Assembly (NCBI GenBank): GCA_025504975.1 | Contig: JANUWI010000003.1 | Span: 1,550,001 to 1,614,000, forward strand | Direction: 5' to 3' | Length of the DNA: 64,000 nt | Source of the DNA: Plenodomus lindquistii | Taxonomy: Eukaryota > Ascomycota > Dothideomycetes > Pleosporales > Leptosphaeriaceae | Shown: positions 21,399 to 33,571 of the stretch, piece after piece | Numbering within the stretch: the first letter of the stretch is position 1 | Layout of the letters: every line of letters starts with the position of its first letter | The notes under the pieces: model-generated | What the model was told of the DNA's origin: nothing | Seen by the model: the letters and a program-made list of their open reading frames with translations, nothing else | Databases searched by the model: none | Made by a program: the position numbers and the translations under genes

Positions 21399-24193
21399 GC
21401 GGGGCAGTCTTCTCGTTGCTGCAGTCCGGGATGGGTGGAAGATGTTGTGTCGAAAAATAGATGCGAGGCAGGCGATTGCAAAGGGAAATAGAGACTGGTG
21501 ACTGTGACGGTCGACATTTTATGAGCTAGATATTGACGTGTTGAAGGGTAGATTGGCTTGAGCTTCCGAGTGACTTCTGGGGTCTTGAAGCAAGGCTGAA
21601 AGCGGACGAGATTGCGTTTACACATTTACCTCAGCATGATAGATGGTTAGGTAGCAGCTTTGGGCTCGAGGCACCGCTGCACTACCGTGATGAGCCACAA
21701 TAGCCTCCGTAGGGACTCAACGTATACTACAAAGACATGCGCTATATGACAGCTGTATACTTTAAAGTGGGCTTGGAGTATACTATTAATGTACAGTGCA
21801 CTGTGTTTAGCACACTATATTGATATAGTGACTTCGTTATTGAGGGTTTGTAGGATAAGCGTGTCAAAAGAAACAAGCTGCTTCATACTACAAACACCAA
21901 ACGGTGCCAGCCTACTTGTCGCGAGCACCTCCCTATTACCAATCTCAACTACGTGTACTGGAATTAAATCTCGTAGGTATCGGTTACGCATGACTTCTAA
22001 AGTAGTTGCATACGCATGGATCTCATGGGTATGGGCTGCGCAGTGATTGGGGGCTCGACAGCCATCGTCTGAACATCGTGTCCGTGGATACTGGGCGCTT
22101 GCGAGATGGACGCGCAAACTCGAGCGTGGTAGTTAGTGGCATTTGTCTAGTGATTGGAGCTCATCGTCGGAACACCGCTGTTCGACAGCATCATAACAAT
22201 ACCTGCAATTCTTGTTCGCCAGATGCTTGAGACAGGGAACGATGATTTACCAGACCGCCTGCGAAACCATTTGTTCAGGACGCCTGGTTCCAAAGGAAAT
22301 GAAATTTATCAAGACTTGCCGTTATAGGCATGAACCTGTAAGTAGAACGTAATGACAGTTGATCACGTAATTCAGTCGTAAGCTTTGGTGTTGGATCTCG
22401 TGTTGGGAGCTTGCGCAATCGCTTCGCTGTCCGGTCACGGCGGACCATGCATATATCATTTTTCAGTCTGACAGATTCTAAAAAGTGAGAACCTTGGAAT
22501 CACCCTCAAAGTGTCCGTCAAATACCACCTTGATATCTAGGTGAGTCCATACTTCGTTGCCGTTCCTCAAGTACCACTGAAGCACGCCCCTGTACTAATT
22601 CAGGTTTACGTTCACCCTCACACCGTCCTTGATCTTTTCTTCAAGCTGCCCAAGGGCGTTATCAGCGACGTATGGCCAAAGGACAAGGTCAAGTGTCTGC
22701 AAGTCAAGGTATCCATGAATCTGCGACTTTTAGTGTCTACTCTCAAGGCCTTGCGCTCATCCAAAGCCGTGCCGCACCTTTAGAGGTCCAAAAATCCACT
22801 CAATACTCGTTTTGTCATTTTCGTCGTATTCAGGACGTGACGATAAAGTTGGGTCCTCAAGTTGTTCCGCTTCATATTTTCCGTCACCGTTGTCTGTGAG
22901 CCCAACAACAGATCCTCCAATAACCAGTGAGTAGGCCTGGACGTGTAGAGCCGAAGCGCAGTGAAGACAAACCTTGAACTTCAGTGGTTGATATTGTGAT
23001 TGCGATTACTGGATTACAGTGCAAGATGGAGATGCGTTTGTGCGAACGAGGAGATACAGAAGGCAATCTCAATATATGTCTACTAAAGCGAGAACTGCAG
23101 TCTTGGAGTCGTCTCTACCCAGAAGAAGCTCCGCAGCTGCGGATCTGATTGTGGCACGCTTCGATGCTGGCGATGCCCTCAAGCTGCCTACTGACCACCA
23201 CCCAAACCACATAGCTACAGGTGGTGCGCGTATGATAGAACGAGTCTTACAAGGCCCAGATAACAAACAGCCGTGTTGCGCGTGACGCCAGCTCACCGCA
23301 ACACCCTCGCAAGGGCAGCCTTTCTCGCCAGTCGCCCACCTACAACACCTAGGACAACCCTACACCTGAGGGGCTACACGCCATGAAATACGATATGCGC
23401 CACTCACGCTGATCTAACTAGCTGTCCCAGCTGCTGCGCATTGATGAAGGCGGCGCTGCCAGCAATTAGCAAACCAGGCGCGCCATGGAGCCATCACCCG
23501 TCACACCTTGATCGCACCCGAGCATTCCGACAACTCACACATGGCGATCGTCGCTATCTTGGAGCGCACTTCCAGCGGAGCGCTTGTCCAGAGCAGGCTT
23601 GCAATGTAGATCACGGCGCTTCGCGGACCCCTACCGCCTTTATCGGTCAACGACAGTCAGCTGGAGAGGCCACACGAAGCTACATACTGTCATACAAATG
23701 CTGCAGGTCCAAGGTCCATGATACTACGGCGAAACGTTAGCTGGGCATGCTGGCTTTTGCTCACCCCCAACTCCAGGCATCATCTCAGACCCCTAGCACT
23801 GCTACCGGTGGCCAGCGAGTGTCCCTTCGAGTCTCACTCACTTCACACGCCCGATTCACTACTAGCATCCAGAGCACCAACACCCCAACTTCAAGCATGC
23901 CTACCACAACTAGCGGATCTTCGGCGGAAGCGAGTTGAACCTCAACATCTGACCACTACACTCTGCTCTCACGTCGCCATGAGGTCTCACCCTACCGACT
24001 ATTAGGGCATCCTTAATGATAACGATTGGGTCCCATGAACTCGCAATTCATCTTCGAACGGAAGAGATCTGAAATGAGAGAGAGAGCTTTTCCTTTTCGC
24101 AGCGAGCGACCCATTGAGGGGATCTCGTATCTTCCTCCATCTTCCAACCTCGACATCGAGATCGCTCATGTTGCCATATCGTCAACAATCTTG
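21399..24193. other. Gene-poor stretch
   Basis: About 2.8 kb with no frame I can support as a gene. Several ORFs of 60-100 codons exist on both strands but overlap one another and show no domain, signal peptide or splice continuity. Confidence 0.45.
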
Positions 24194-25276
24194 CTAGCTT
24201 TCTTTTTTGTTCTGCAAACGGACCGACCGCATTACACCTGTGCCAGGTTCACAATTGATATACTCGAATCTCGCGTCACTCTCCCTAATGATGCACACCT
24301 CGTGCCATGTTCGGAATCTCCGATATTCGCCGAACTCCTTGTAATGTGATAGGGCTCCTCGCCAGATCTTCAGATGCGAAGGATGCGACTTGGCCCAGTT
24401 TTCCAGATCCTCCAAATTGGCGAAGAAACCCGCGCCACACGACTCCTTTTGCTCACGTTCGTCAACGATCCCTGGAACACTGCTATTTCGGAGATAGCGG
24501 AGTCCCATTGCGCCCGTTTGAATGGAATTGTCGCAGAGATACGCCCAACCGGCGCGGAGCGTTGGCTCCAACTTCTTCTCGTAAGCGTCTGCCTCTTGTT
24601 GACCGCAATTCGCCCACCACTGCCCTGAGCGGATGTGTACCATGTTGTTGTGGTTTGTACCCACGAGGTGTTCTCCAAAACCTGGATGAACATTACTCAG
24701 TCTTTCCATTTCCTCGAATCGTGGAAACAAGTCGTACGCTGAGTCAGGTATGCGATCTCTAGCAGCCCCCCAGTAAGTCGATAGCGTATGCTCTTCAGTC
24801 CGCGCACCTGGCAACCTTGCCAGGCCTGGAACATAGTCGGGGCCAGAGTAATTGGTTTCGAGGCGGCAAATGTCGGTCGCGAAGCTTTCCTGCCAGATTC
24901 CAATCTTTGCTCGATCAGACTCGTGTAACGTGTTGTAAATCTGCGAAAGGTCTAGCATCTTAAAATCTGGATCTTGAGCCGCAATGTCTGTCCAGTAACA
25001 CGCCCAAACTGTGCTTCCGGTGGTATCATGGCCATATATCACGTTGAAAGATTCCGAGACTACAAATTTGTCGTTGCTCTGTAGCCACTCATGGATTGCT
25101 CTAACGGTGTCTGATAGAATGCTGCTCTCATCAGGTCCCACATCATGCTGTTGGATACCCACGTATGTGGTAAAGACCTTTCTACAATCATCCGGTAGAC
25201 GCAGTTGCCACCTTGGTATAGGTATTTGGTGATTGGGAGGCTTTCGAAGTGGATATAATCGAGCTGGGCACGCCAT
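24194..25276 (-). CDS. Haem-containing aldoxime dehydratase family protein
   Basis: A single 360-residue exon from ATG 25276. It matches the phenylacetaldoxime/alkylaldoxime dehydratase family along its length: TYWGAARDRIPDS (residues 167-179), HIRSGQWWANCG, ENWAKSHPSHLKIW near 292-305 and TWHEVCIIRESD near 323-334. By family comparison, a His of HPSH is the proximal haem ligand. Arg173/175, Ser217 and His325 correspond to the distal Arg, Ser and His that act in dehydration. The enzyme turns aldoximes into nitriles, probably in the cytosol. No nitrilase, amidase or oxime-forming P450 lies nearby, so its pathway partner is elsewhere. Confidence 0.85.
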   Translation of the reverse strand: MACPARLYPLRKPPNHQIPIPRWQLRLPDDCRKVFTTYVGIQQHDVGPDESSILSDTVRAIHEWLQSNDKFVVSESFNVIYGHDTTGSTVWACYWTDIAAQDPDFKMLDLSQIYNTLHESDRAKIGIWQESFATDICRLETNYSGPDYVPGLARLPGARTEEHTLSTYWGAARDRIPDSAYDLFPRFEEMERLSNVHPGFGEHLVGTNHNNMVHIRSGQWWANCGQQEADAYEKKLEPTLRAGWAYLCDNSIQTGAMGLRYLRNSSVPGIVDEREQKESCGAGFFANLEDLENWAKSHPSHLKIWRGALSHYKEFGEYRRFRTWHEVCIIRESDARFEYINCEPGTGVMRSVRLQNKKES

Positions 25277-25695
25277 CGGTGTGGCCGTGGGGCCTGGGCT
25301 GGTAGTTGATCTGATCTGATCCCAGTCGATCAGCTGTTCAGCTTAAGGGCGTTCCTCCAGATTGGTTTGCAGTGGAACTGTTCACTTGGGTGCGGGATGC
25401 AGCATATGCACATATTCTAATCGGGAGGAGTTCCGCTAGCATCTACCCCGCCATACGTACATAGGGTAGGCCTCGGATCAGCTGCTATTTCAAATTTCGT
25501 TACTGATGCGGTTCAAAGACGTCGATACGATGGTCTGATGGAAGTCTTCGCAATCCTTAAACCAATACGGGCGCTCATATGTGACTGCCAGGCCTTTCCT
25601 TTGTCAGCTGATTAAGAACACGTGACGTCTACTCTTCCTTTCTGAACTATCACTATTATTCCCTCACATCTTACACTCTATGATACGCAGCTCAA
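25277..25695. other. Intergenic spacer
   Basis: 419 bp between the ATG of the aldoxime dehydratase gene and the stop codon of the next minus-strand gene. It presumably holds the terminator of the latter and the promoter of the former. No gene is seen. Confidence 0.5.
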
Positions 25696-27399
25696 TCATT
25701 TCTTGAACTTGTTCCAGTTACTGCCCGCGATCTGCCCACGACTGGCGACTGCGATGACGCCAGCACTGGCTAAGATTTGCAACACATACACCGCTCTAGC
25801 CTGCCCAACCCGCATCGTCAACCAAGCTATCAAGATATCTGGGTTAAATTCACGTCTCAGAGTTGAAAGTTCTGTCCAACTTAGAGGTGATGCCAAAATC
25901 CTTTCCTTGGCTTTCCGGAAGTCCGTGTTTGCTGAACCAATCTGGCCTATCATCTGTCTTAGGTGGTATTCGTTAACGTCTGCACCACCTAGGGGTCTGA
26001 CGAGGAACATGCAGTTGATCTTGTCGTTGGAAGAGAAGGCTACTTCTAAAGGCGTGAGGTTGAGACTTGCGTTGCCTTGATATGTAAATCCGCCCGCAAA
26101 TGTACTACTTATGCCCATATCAGATCTTGAGGAGACGATGTGCGCTCGTAGTACTCCAATACCAGTGTCAAGTACTGCGGTTCTTCGTTCAAGGTATATT
26201 GGAGTGGGTCTTTTAGCGATGCTATCTGACATACGAGGGTGTTTGAGGTGTCCGATGGTACGTAGGCTGCAATCGGTAGAAATCTTCTGATCTGCGGCGC
26301 TTAATTCCAGGAGTGGGACTTGGTGCCCATGGCCGATGTGATGAGCCGAAGCGGCTAGTGCTGAAGAGACTAGGGCATCCAGTATCAACAGCAATTGTTC
26401 TACCTGATCCCTTGAGACAAGAACATTGTTGGCGTTGTGTATTGTCTTGAGTGAGGCCGATACAGGTTCTCGGAGGAGGAGCAGGGATTTGGTCATCTCT
26501 TCGAGAGAATACACCCCAGTGTCAATGATCAAAGAACCGTCATCCGCCTCGTATACGTTGGTCATGGGACAAAGCATTCTCGGAGATTCCTCTAGGATCG
26601 CGGGCGCTGAGGCTCTCGGTACCGTCTCATATTTTTGATGAGCTCGTGGTGATCTGGCGGTCGAGGCCATGTTCGCATTGTCCCGTCCAGAGCACGCAGG
26701 CATACTGATGCGTCGATTGTGCCGCCAAGGGACCCGGGGGGCGATCCGGGGCGGAGTTCCCTGCGTTAAGGTGTGTACGGCGGACGATGGTTGTAGACAA
26801 GAAACTGCGTGGGACGGCGCTTGCGTCAGGATAAGCCGAATCTGTTGGATCTCGGTGCGTAGAATGATGTCGTTCTGTCTATGTCACATTAGGATATGGT
26901 CCAGGCGATTTGATAATCTACGTGAAACTCTAGCAGCTCACCTTCCTGTACTTGACAAAGCAGTGTTTAGGTTCTGAGTGTATCTTGCCAATCTTTCTTT
27001 GGCTTCTGCGACGTCTCCATCCCTCAAAGCCCAGCGAACATTGTTCTGGAGTCTGGAGAACCAGCTATTTGAACCAGAGCAGCTACTCTGGTGTATCATA
27101 CGTCTCAGATAGGTGAAGTCGTGGTCGATTAGGGTCAGAATCGCACAGACGTTCGGTACTGCCTGTCCGTCATCTAGTACAAATGGCGACGTCGCATGTT
27201 GGGTGAGAACAACTTGAACAGAGGTGATGACTGCGAGCAATGCTTGTAGTTCAAGAAGCAAGATGGCGATTCCTTTGGATGCAGAGCGAGCCTTGTCGAA
27301 AAGTTCGTACACCGATGCTCCTGTGCGTAGGACTGTCTCGGCAAACCCGATGACCTGGAATGCGTTGGAGACGACGGACAGAGTGTTGATGCTGGCCAT
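25696..27399 (-). CDS. Protein with a fungal STAND-type N-terminal domain
   Basis: Exon 1 (26942..27399, ATG at 27399) and exon 2 (25696..26878), joined in frame across a 63 bp intron (gtgagc...atag), give 546 residues. The first ~110 residues (SVVSNAFQVIGFAETVLRTG, then VYELFDKARSASKGIAILL) have the alternating hydrophobic helices of the fungal N-terminal domain that precedes NACHT/STAND modules or stands alone. A disordered middle with VEQLLLILDALVSSALAASA follows, then a C-terminal part with WTELSTLRREFNPDILIAWL and the hydrophobic VYVLQILASAGVIAVAS. No NTPase P-loop is present, so this is a stand-alone member. Related domains act in fungal self/non-self recognition; the role here is unproven. 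Confidence 0.65.
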
Positions 27400-28161
27400 A
27401 CCGCAGGGGATGGACCAAATTTGCTGATTCTCTTGGAGTCGAGCGACACTTGGGAAACGATAGCATATGTCGCATACTCAGCCTTCGGGCAGTGCGATGC
27501 GCATGAGCGCAATCTGCATGTGGCTGCATGAATGCGCTTGCGCCTCGAGGCTGTGCACTTACCTGAAGGCCAATACCTGGCTTATATTCGTGAACATCAC
27601 GGTGAGGGCGCGCACAAAGTGCAATGACACAAGGCGCGTAAACAGGTCGGCTGGAGTGTCTACACACTTTGTGTTCCTATACGGGCTGTTTCTATACGAC
27701 TGAGGACAATGTAAACCCTGAACCAGATTGGTCTCCAACGTTGTTCGAATGATTGGTGGATGTTGCACTCTGTCACGTGTATTCTGGGCCTCGGCTTGGA
27801 ATCGTCCGAGACTCCGAGGACCCTGCGCTAGCCTCAGGGCCCGCGCTTTTCTCCGCTCTCACGTCCTTTCACGATGATGCCATGCGCCCGACGAATGACA
27901 GCATACCGCTACTCCATAGTCGTCAGTCTCTGCCGTTCGCGATACCACTTCTTGATGTTGTTTGCGAGTCTTGGCTACATGTGGTATGCGAGGCTTAGTC
28001 CTGCAGCGCGGCTCGGAGCTGCGTGATCACAGCAACAAATTACCGAGAAATGGCGACATTTGTACACAATCAAAGCGAACTACCTCTCGCTTTGTATGAG
28101 GCTCTACCAGATACACTCTCCGCAAACCTTGTCCTGCACATCACTAACACCTACCCTCGCC
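27400..28161. other. Intergenic region
   Basis: 762 bp between divergent genes (STAND-domain protein leftward, DUF1961 protein rightward). No supported coding feature; promoters of both should be here. Confidence 0.5.
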
Positions 28162-28860
28162 ATGAGACTGTCTGCAGTACTGGCGTCGTTCTTGGCTGCT
28201 TCGACAGCGGCTGAGAATCTGCTCTATCGCAACACATTCAACAGCACCAATGCGACGGCCGGCTGGGTGGCAGAAGGCCCCTTGGTCTCAAGCATTTCGA
28301 ACAACACACTCACATTGAGCGGTGCCGGGAAAGCAGACGACTACTTCGTCTACTGGCTACCGGAGGTATTCCCGGATCGCATTCGCATCAGCTGGGAATT
28401 CTCACCTACTCAAGAACCAGGTCTCGCCATGTTCTTCTTTGGCGCAACCGCTATTGATGGCGGCAGCATCTTCGAACCTGGCCTCAAGGCTCGCAATGGC
28501 TCCTACCCACAGTACCATTCGAGCGACATTCGCCTTCTCCACGCTTCCTACTTCCGCCGCCGGTGGCCTGAAGAGCGCGCCTTTCATGTAGCCAATCTTC
28601 GCAAGTCGCCAGGGTTCAATCTCGTAGCGCAGGGTGCCGACCCAATACCGTCCGTGGAGGACACGCAAGGCGCCTTTTACAAGATCGAGGTCGTGAAAGA
28701 CAAGCGCGAAGTCAGCTTCTCTGTCAACGGACTGCTTCTCTTCTCTTTCGATGATACAAAGACAGAGACCGGACCAGTTGTTCGTGGTGGCCGTATCGCG
28801 TTGCGTCAAATGCAACCTCTCATCGCACAGTATCGGAACCTGGAGGTTTGGGCATTGTGA
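28162..28860 (+). CDS. Secreted DUF1961 family protein
   Basis: A single exon of 232 residues. I chose ATG 28162 because it begins a clear signal peptide (MRLSAVLASFLAASTAA); the longer upstream frame would bury it. The mature part has the DUF1961 signature segments YFVYWLPEVFPDRIRISWEF, YFRRRWPEERAFHVANLRKS and GADPIPSV. It ends with a concanavalin-like strand pattern and PLIAQYRNLEVWAL. The family has a lectin/glucanase-like jelly-roll fold and is often found near polysaccharide-degrading enzymes. Its activity is not established to my knowledge. It sits 406 bp upstream of a GH35 beta-galactosidase on the same strand, which supports a role in plant-polysaccharide breakdown. Confidence 0.75.
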   Translation: MRLSAVLASFLAASTAAENLLYRNTFNSTNATAGWVAEGPLVSSISNNTLTLSGAGKADDYFVYWLPEVFPDRIRISWEFSPTQEPGLAMFFFGATAIDGGSIFEPGLKARNGSYPQYHSSDIRLLHASYFRRRWPEERAFHVANLRKSPGFNLVAQGADPIPSVEDTQGAFYKIEVVKDKREVSFSVNGLLLFSFDDTKTETGPVVRGGRIALRQMQPLIAQYRNLEVWAL

Positions 28861-29266
28861 GCAGATATGGCCCGCGAAGTTATCATCAAGATAGGGAAAT
28901 GTTTCTCAGGCGCTTCAGCGGACCGATGACCCTAGTGTTATGCGGCTCTTCTCCGCTTCAAGATGTACATACCCCGCACGGACTGGAGATGTATTTCTCC
29001 GCTCCCAGATTACTTGTGGACAAAGCATCCTTGCTATGCATCACGACGACATAGCGAGAGAAATTTGATGTCTACTACGAGCTTTCCATGGTAGACGCAA
29101 GGGTCTTCCGTCATGTTGGTATCATGTTTCTGGGCGTAGCATGCACCATGGGATCCCTTGTGCAACATGGGTCCTACTACTTCAGATATCTATTTGCATA
29201 CAATTCGCACCCGCGACTTGCTCTCCCTACCTACCCTCCTTCTCCTTGTCTGGCTCGATCGTTGCG
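28861..29266. other. Intergenic spacer before the beta-galactosidase
   Basis: 406 bp with no gene; it should contain the GH35 promoter. The immediate upstream region is pyrimidine-rich (tctccttgtctggctcg), as is common before fungal start codons. Confidence 0.5.
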
Positions 29267-32200
29267 ATGCGAGTTTCCCGAGTATTCCTTGCTCTCGGGC
29301 TTGCAGCATGCCATGTCCAACCCATCCTTGCAAGAGCTTTGGGTGGTAGACCAGCTGACTACATAATCCCCGAGAAACGTGCTCCGCTTCAGGATATTGT
29401 AAGTCATTCATTGATCAATATACGCCGATGTGTGCTCACGCAAGCAGGTGACCTGGGACGAGCATTCTCTTTTTGTGCACGGCGAACGAGTGATCTTCTG
29501 GGGTGGTGAATTCCATCCCTTCCGGTAAGTTGAGACCCACTCTAATGCATGCGTAGTCCTGACCTGCGCCAGGCTCCCTGTACCAGGGCTATGGCTAGAC
29601 ATCTTCCAGAAGATCAAGGCTCTTGGGTACAACGGGATCTCATTCTATTCTGCATGGGTTTTGCACGAGCCCAAGCGTGGCGACTTCAACGCTGAAGGAG
29701 TGTTGGATTGGGAGCCTTACTTCGATGCTGCAAAAAAGGCGGGAGTGTACCTGGTGGCTGCAAGTACTTTGATCCTCGAGGATCCATAATGCTAACACAC
29801 ACTTGCCAGCGCCCCGGCCCATACATCAATGCTGAAGTTTCTGGTGGGGGTTTTCCAGGCTGGCTGCAGCGCATCTCGGGCAACCTCCGTACACCCGACG
29901 CAGATTATCAGGAAGCATCCAAGCACTACATCGAGTCGATTACCCCAATCATTGCTAAAGCGCAAATCACCAACGGCGGACCCATCATCCTCTTCCAGCC
30001 GGAGAACGAGTACACCATGGGCTTGAACAACGTGACCTTTCCGGACGCAGATTACATGAACGGTCTCATGCGCCAGTTCCGCGATCTAGGGATTGTTGTG
30101 CCGTTCATCAACAACGTAGCTTTCCCCAATGGCATCAACGCACCGGGCACCGATGCGCCCGTAGACATTTACGGTCACGATGCGTACCCGTTGGGGATGA
30201 ACTGCACAGATCCCACGTACTGGATTGATGATTCACTGCCCACTACTTGGAGAGCAACACATTTGGAACAAAGTCCAAGTACTCCGTACATGCTGGTTGA
30301 GTATCAGGGTGGAGCGTTCCAGCCATGGGGCGGTGATGGCTTCGAGAAATGCGCCGAGTTCACGAACCATGAGTTTGAAAGAGTGTTCTATAAGAACAAC
30401 ATCGCAGCAGGCGCAACAATCTTCAACGTATACATGGTACGTTCGCATTATCGTTCTATGAAACTAAGCTTACCGACTCAAGACCTTCGGTGGCACAAAT
30501 TGGGGCAATCTAGGTCATGCTGGTGGCTACACTTCATACGATTACGGAGCTGCGATTACGGAGGAACGTCAAGTACATCGTGAGAAGTATAGCGAGGCGA
30601 AGCTTATAGCTCATTTTGTGCAAGCATCACCCGCTTTGGCGTCAGCAGTACCTGGCTACAACACGACTGGTGTTTACACCGACAACGTCGCGATCACCGT
30701 CACGCCTCTTTTTGGTCAGAAGACCAGCTTCTATGTCAGTCGTCAGACCAAGTACAACGCCATCGGCTCAGCATCATACAAGCTGAAGCTCCAAACCAGC
30801 GCTGGAAATCTTACCGTACCGCAACTTGGAGGCGAGCTTTCCATTCACGGGCGTGATAGCAAGATCCATGTCGCAGACTACCAAGTTGGCGACTTCAATG
30901 TGCTCTACTCGACTGCCGAAATCTTCACATGGAAGAAATATGGCAGTCGAACCGTCCTCATAGTTTACGGTGGACCGAATGAGACCCACGAACTGGCTGT
31001 ATCCAAGACAAGTGGTGGGACATCAGTTGAGGGCTCAGGTGTGAGATTCGCAAATCGCAACGGCAACACCATCTTGCACTGGAACTCGACTCCGGAGCGC
31101 CGCGTGGTGCGCATTGGTTCTGATCTGTACATCGTCATCCTCGACCGTAACTCTGCGTACAGTTACTGGACTGTGAACACCCTTGGCTACGAAACATACT
31201 CACACGAGGCAACACCATCTTCAGACCTCGTTGTTAACGCTGGCTATCTGATCCGCAATGCGACCATTACCAACGGAAAGATCCATCTTGTCGGTGATAT
31301 CAATGCGACAACCACCATTGAGGTTGTCGGCGGCGCACACGAAGGTGTGACGGGAATGATGTTTAACGGCATCGATGTATCAACCAAGATCGATCGCAAC
31401 GGCTTCCTCAGCGGTGTGCTCGATTTTTCCGTCCCTACGATCAAGCTACCTGAGATGAGCTCGCTTGCGTGGAAGTATGTCGACTCGATGCCGGAAACGA
31501 GCAATTTGTACGACGATTCACTCTGGACTGATGCCGATCACACCGACACCAAAAACACGTACTGGCCTCTCACGACTCCAGTCGTCCTCTGGGGTGCGGA
31601 GTACGGCTTTAATGGAGGATCCTTGATCACGCGCGGCCACTTCATCGCGACCGGCAACGAGAGCGTCATTCACTTCAACGTCTCTGGTGGCAATGCTTTT
31701 GCATTCACGGCCTGGGTGAACGAGACATTCATTGGGTCATGGCCTGCTACAGCTGAAGCCGCAATCGCAAACGTAACTTTGAATCTCCCTCGCCTGAGTC
31801 GCGGAGATAACTACGTGTTGACCGTGCTGAGCGATCACATGGGGCACAACGGGAATTGGTTCGCCGGATTTAACGAGGTAAGAGATCATTTGCTTCTGCC
31901 TAATCAGTTTCATCACTAACAAGTCTTGCGACCAAAGATGAAGACACCTCGCGGAATCATTGGCTACGATTTTCCTGGACATACAGTGCCCTCTTCCAAA
32001 GCATCACGCGCCGACGATGGTATCAAATGGAAAATCACCGGCAACCTCGGTGGCGAGGACTTCCGCGATCGGACACGTGGACCTCTCAATGAGGGCGCGC
32101 TTTGGGTCGAGCGCAACGGCTTCCATTTGCCATCCGCATCGACCGAAGCGTGGAGTGAAAGCATCGGGCCAGCAAGTGGCCTCTCGAAACCAGGCGTTGG

Positions 32201-32564
32201 CTTTTACACTACCAACCTACCTCTTGACATCCCCTCAGGCTGGGACATTCCGCTTTCTTTCGTCTTCAACGGCGACCCATTCAATGGCCAAGGTAAAGGG
32301 TGGCGTGCACAGCTATGGGTCAACGGCTACCAGTTCGGCAAGTTTGTGAACGGTGTTGGGCCACAGCGCAGATTCCCTGTACCTGAGGGCATCCTAAACT
32401 ACCGTGGGGACAACAAACTCGCTGTGAGTATCTGGGCATTGGAGGAAGGTGGAGCAAAGCCTGATGGATTCGAGCTCGTCGCTGGAATGCCGGTGAAGAG
32501 CGGATATGGTCAGGTACCTATGGCGCCAATGTCGAACTGGGAGGAGAGGGATGGTGCATACTAA
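29267..32564 (+). CDS. lacA: Secreted GH35 beta-galactosidase
   Basis: Six exons, 29267..29398, 29448..29524, 29573..29759, 29810..30436, 30483..31877 and 31938..32564, encode 1014 residues, the usual size of fungal GH35 enzymes. It has a signal peptide (MRVSRVFLALGLAACHVQP). The catalytic (beta/alpha)8 domain shows VIFWGGEFHPFRLP, RPGPYINAEVSGGGFPGWL, QPENEY (acid/base Glu199) and LVEYQGGAF (nucleophile Glu296). The C-terminal beta domains include a jelly roll with WRAQLWVNGYQFGKFVNGVG. Intron 3 (29760..29809) starts GCAAGT rather than GT; only this choice gives the conserved VYLVARPGPY. The enzyme releases terminal galactose from galactans, arabinogalactan or rhamnogalacturonan side chains outside the cell. 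Confidence 0.92.
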
Positions 32565-32814
32565 GCTGCCACCACAGCAAACCTCGTGGTAAGATCACTT
32601 GATGGTTCAATGACGTATCTGCATCGTACACGAGGCAGGACACGTGGTCTGAATGCGCAAAATATGTCGAATACAACATAAAGCCTGTTGTTGTAAATGC
32701 TACGTATCCAAACTCAACCTTAACGCAACTCTCATGCGTTCCGCTCGATCATGCCCACCTTTGATGCTCGTCGCAGGATCACAAACCCCATTCCGAAATT
32801 CAATGACTAACCGC

Positions 32815-33423
32815 TCAAGTGATAATGATATGAAACCCAATAGGACACTTTCCATGCCCGCCATACGCCTCCGTAAACTTCAACGTCGTGTCGGTGCTGC
32901 AAATACGTCCTCCTACGCTCGTGAATGCCTGTCCAGGCCTGTAGTCACATGGGCCGCCTCCCAAACGATACGCATTGCCGAGCGTAATCACAGGTGCATC
33001 AGTGAATGGCGGAGAAAGTGGCGGTTGATTGGCATACGTTGTTTCCCCCGGGACTGGGAAGCTAGTACCGGTCAGGCCCTGGAAGATGATATTGCCAGGT
33101 CCCTTTTCGTAGGCGCCGCCGCAATCGCCGAGGGTAAGTACCAGGCTGCAAGTCTTGTTTTGAGCAGATGCTGGAATGTCGAATTTGGTGATTGTGCACT
33201 TGTCGTTGGGCGTGACGATGACTGATTGACCAGCTGGGTAGGCCTTGTTGGGGTACTTCTGGGATACTGGTTGGAGGAAGGCTGGGGAGAGGGTATTGGG
33301 GGGGAGCTGGCCTGTTGGGGCGATTTGAGCGATCGTAGGACAGGTTGCTGCGCGCGGAAAGAGGTCCGTAGGAAAGGCTGCAGCCAGCGCGACAAGCGTG
33401 GTGAGAAAGTAGCAGGAGTGCAT
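32815..33423 (-). CDS. Secreted But2-domain protein
   Basis: A 202-residue single exon. ATG 33423 starts a signal peptide (MHSCYFLTTLVALAAAFP). The mature part fits the C-terminal domain first described in the Uba3-binding protein But2 of fission yeast and common in secreted fungal proteins: KYPNKAYPAGQSVIVTPN, NKTCSLVLTLGDCGGAYEKG, then PLSPPFTDAPVITLGNAY and a Cys-rich end CPIGFHI. One N-glycosylation site (NKT) is present. The function of the secreted version is not known. It converges on the beta-galactosidase gene (250 bp between stops), and its promoter carries a 20 bp minisatellite starting about 150 bp upstream of the ATG. Confidence 0.8.
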   Translation of the reverse strand: MHSCYFLTTLVALAAAFPTDLFPRAATCPTIAQIAPTGQLPPNTLSPAFLQPVSQKYPNKAYPAGQSVIVTPNDKCTITKFDIPASAQNKTCSLVLTLGDCGGAYEKGPGNIIFQGLTGTSFPVPGETTYANQPPLSPPFTDAPVITLGNAYRLGGGPCDYRPGQAFTSVGGRICSTDTTLKFTEAYGGHGKCPIGFHIIIT

Positions 33424-33571
33424 CTTGAGAGCAGAATGGAAGGATATCAAACGAAAGGATTACCCGGAGATTGGATGTGGACAGCAATGAACAAGATATA
33501 AATGGGTTTCGGATCGTGGCAATGATAGAGAAACTCGATCAAGATCATGGTTTATATATTTCGAGAGAACC

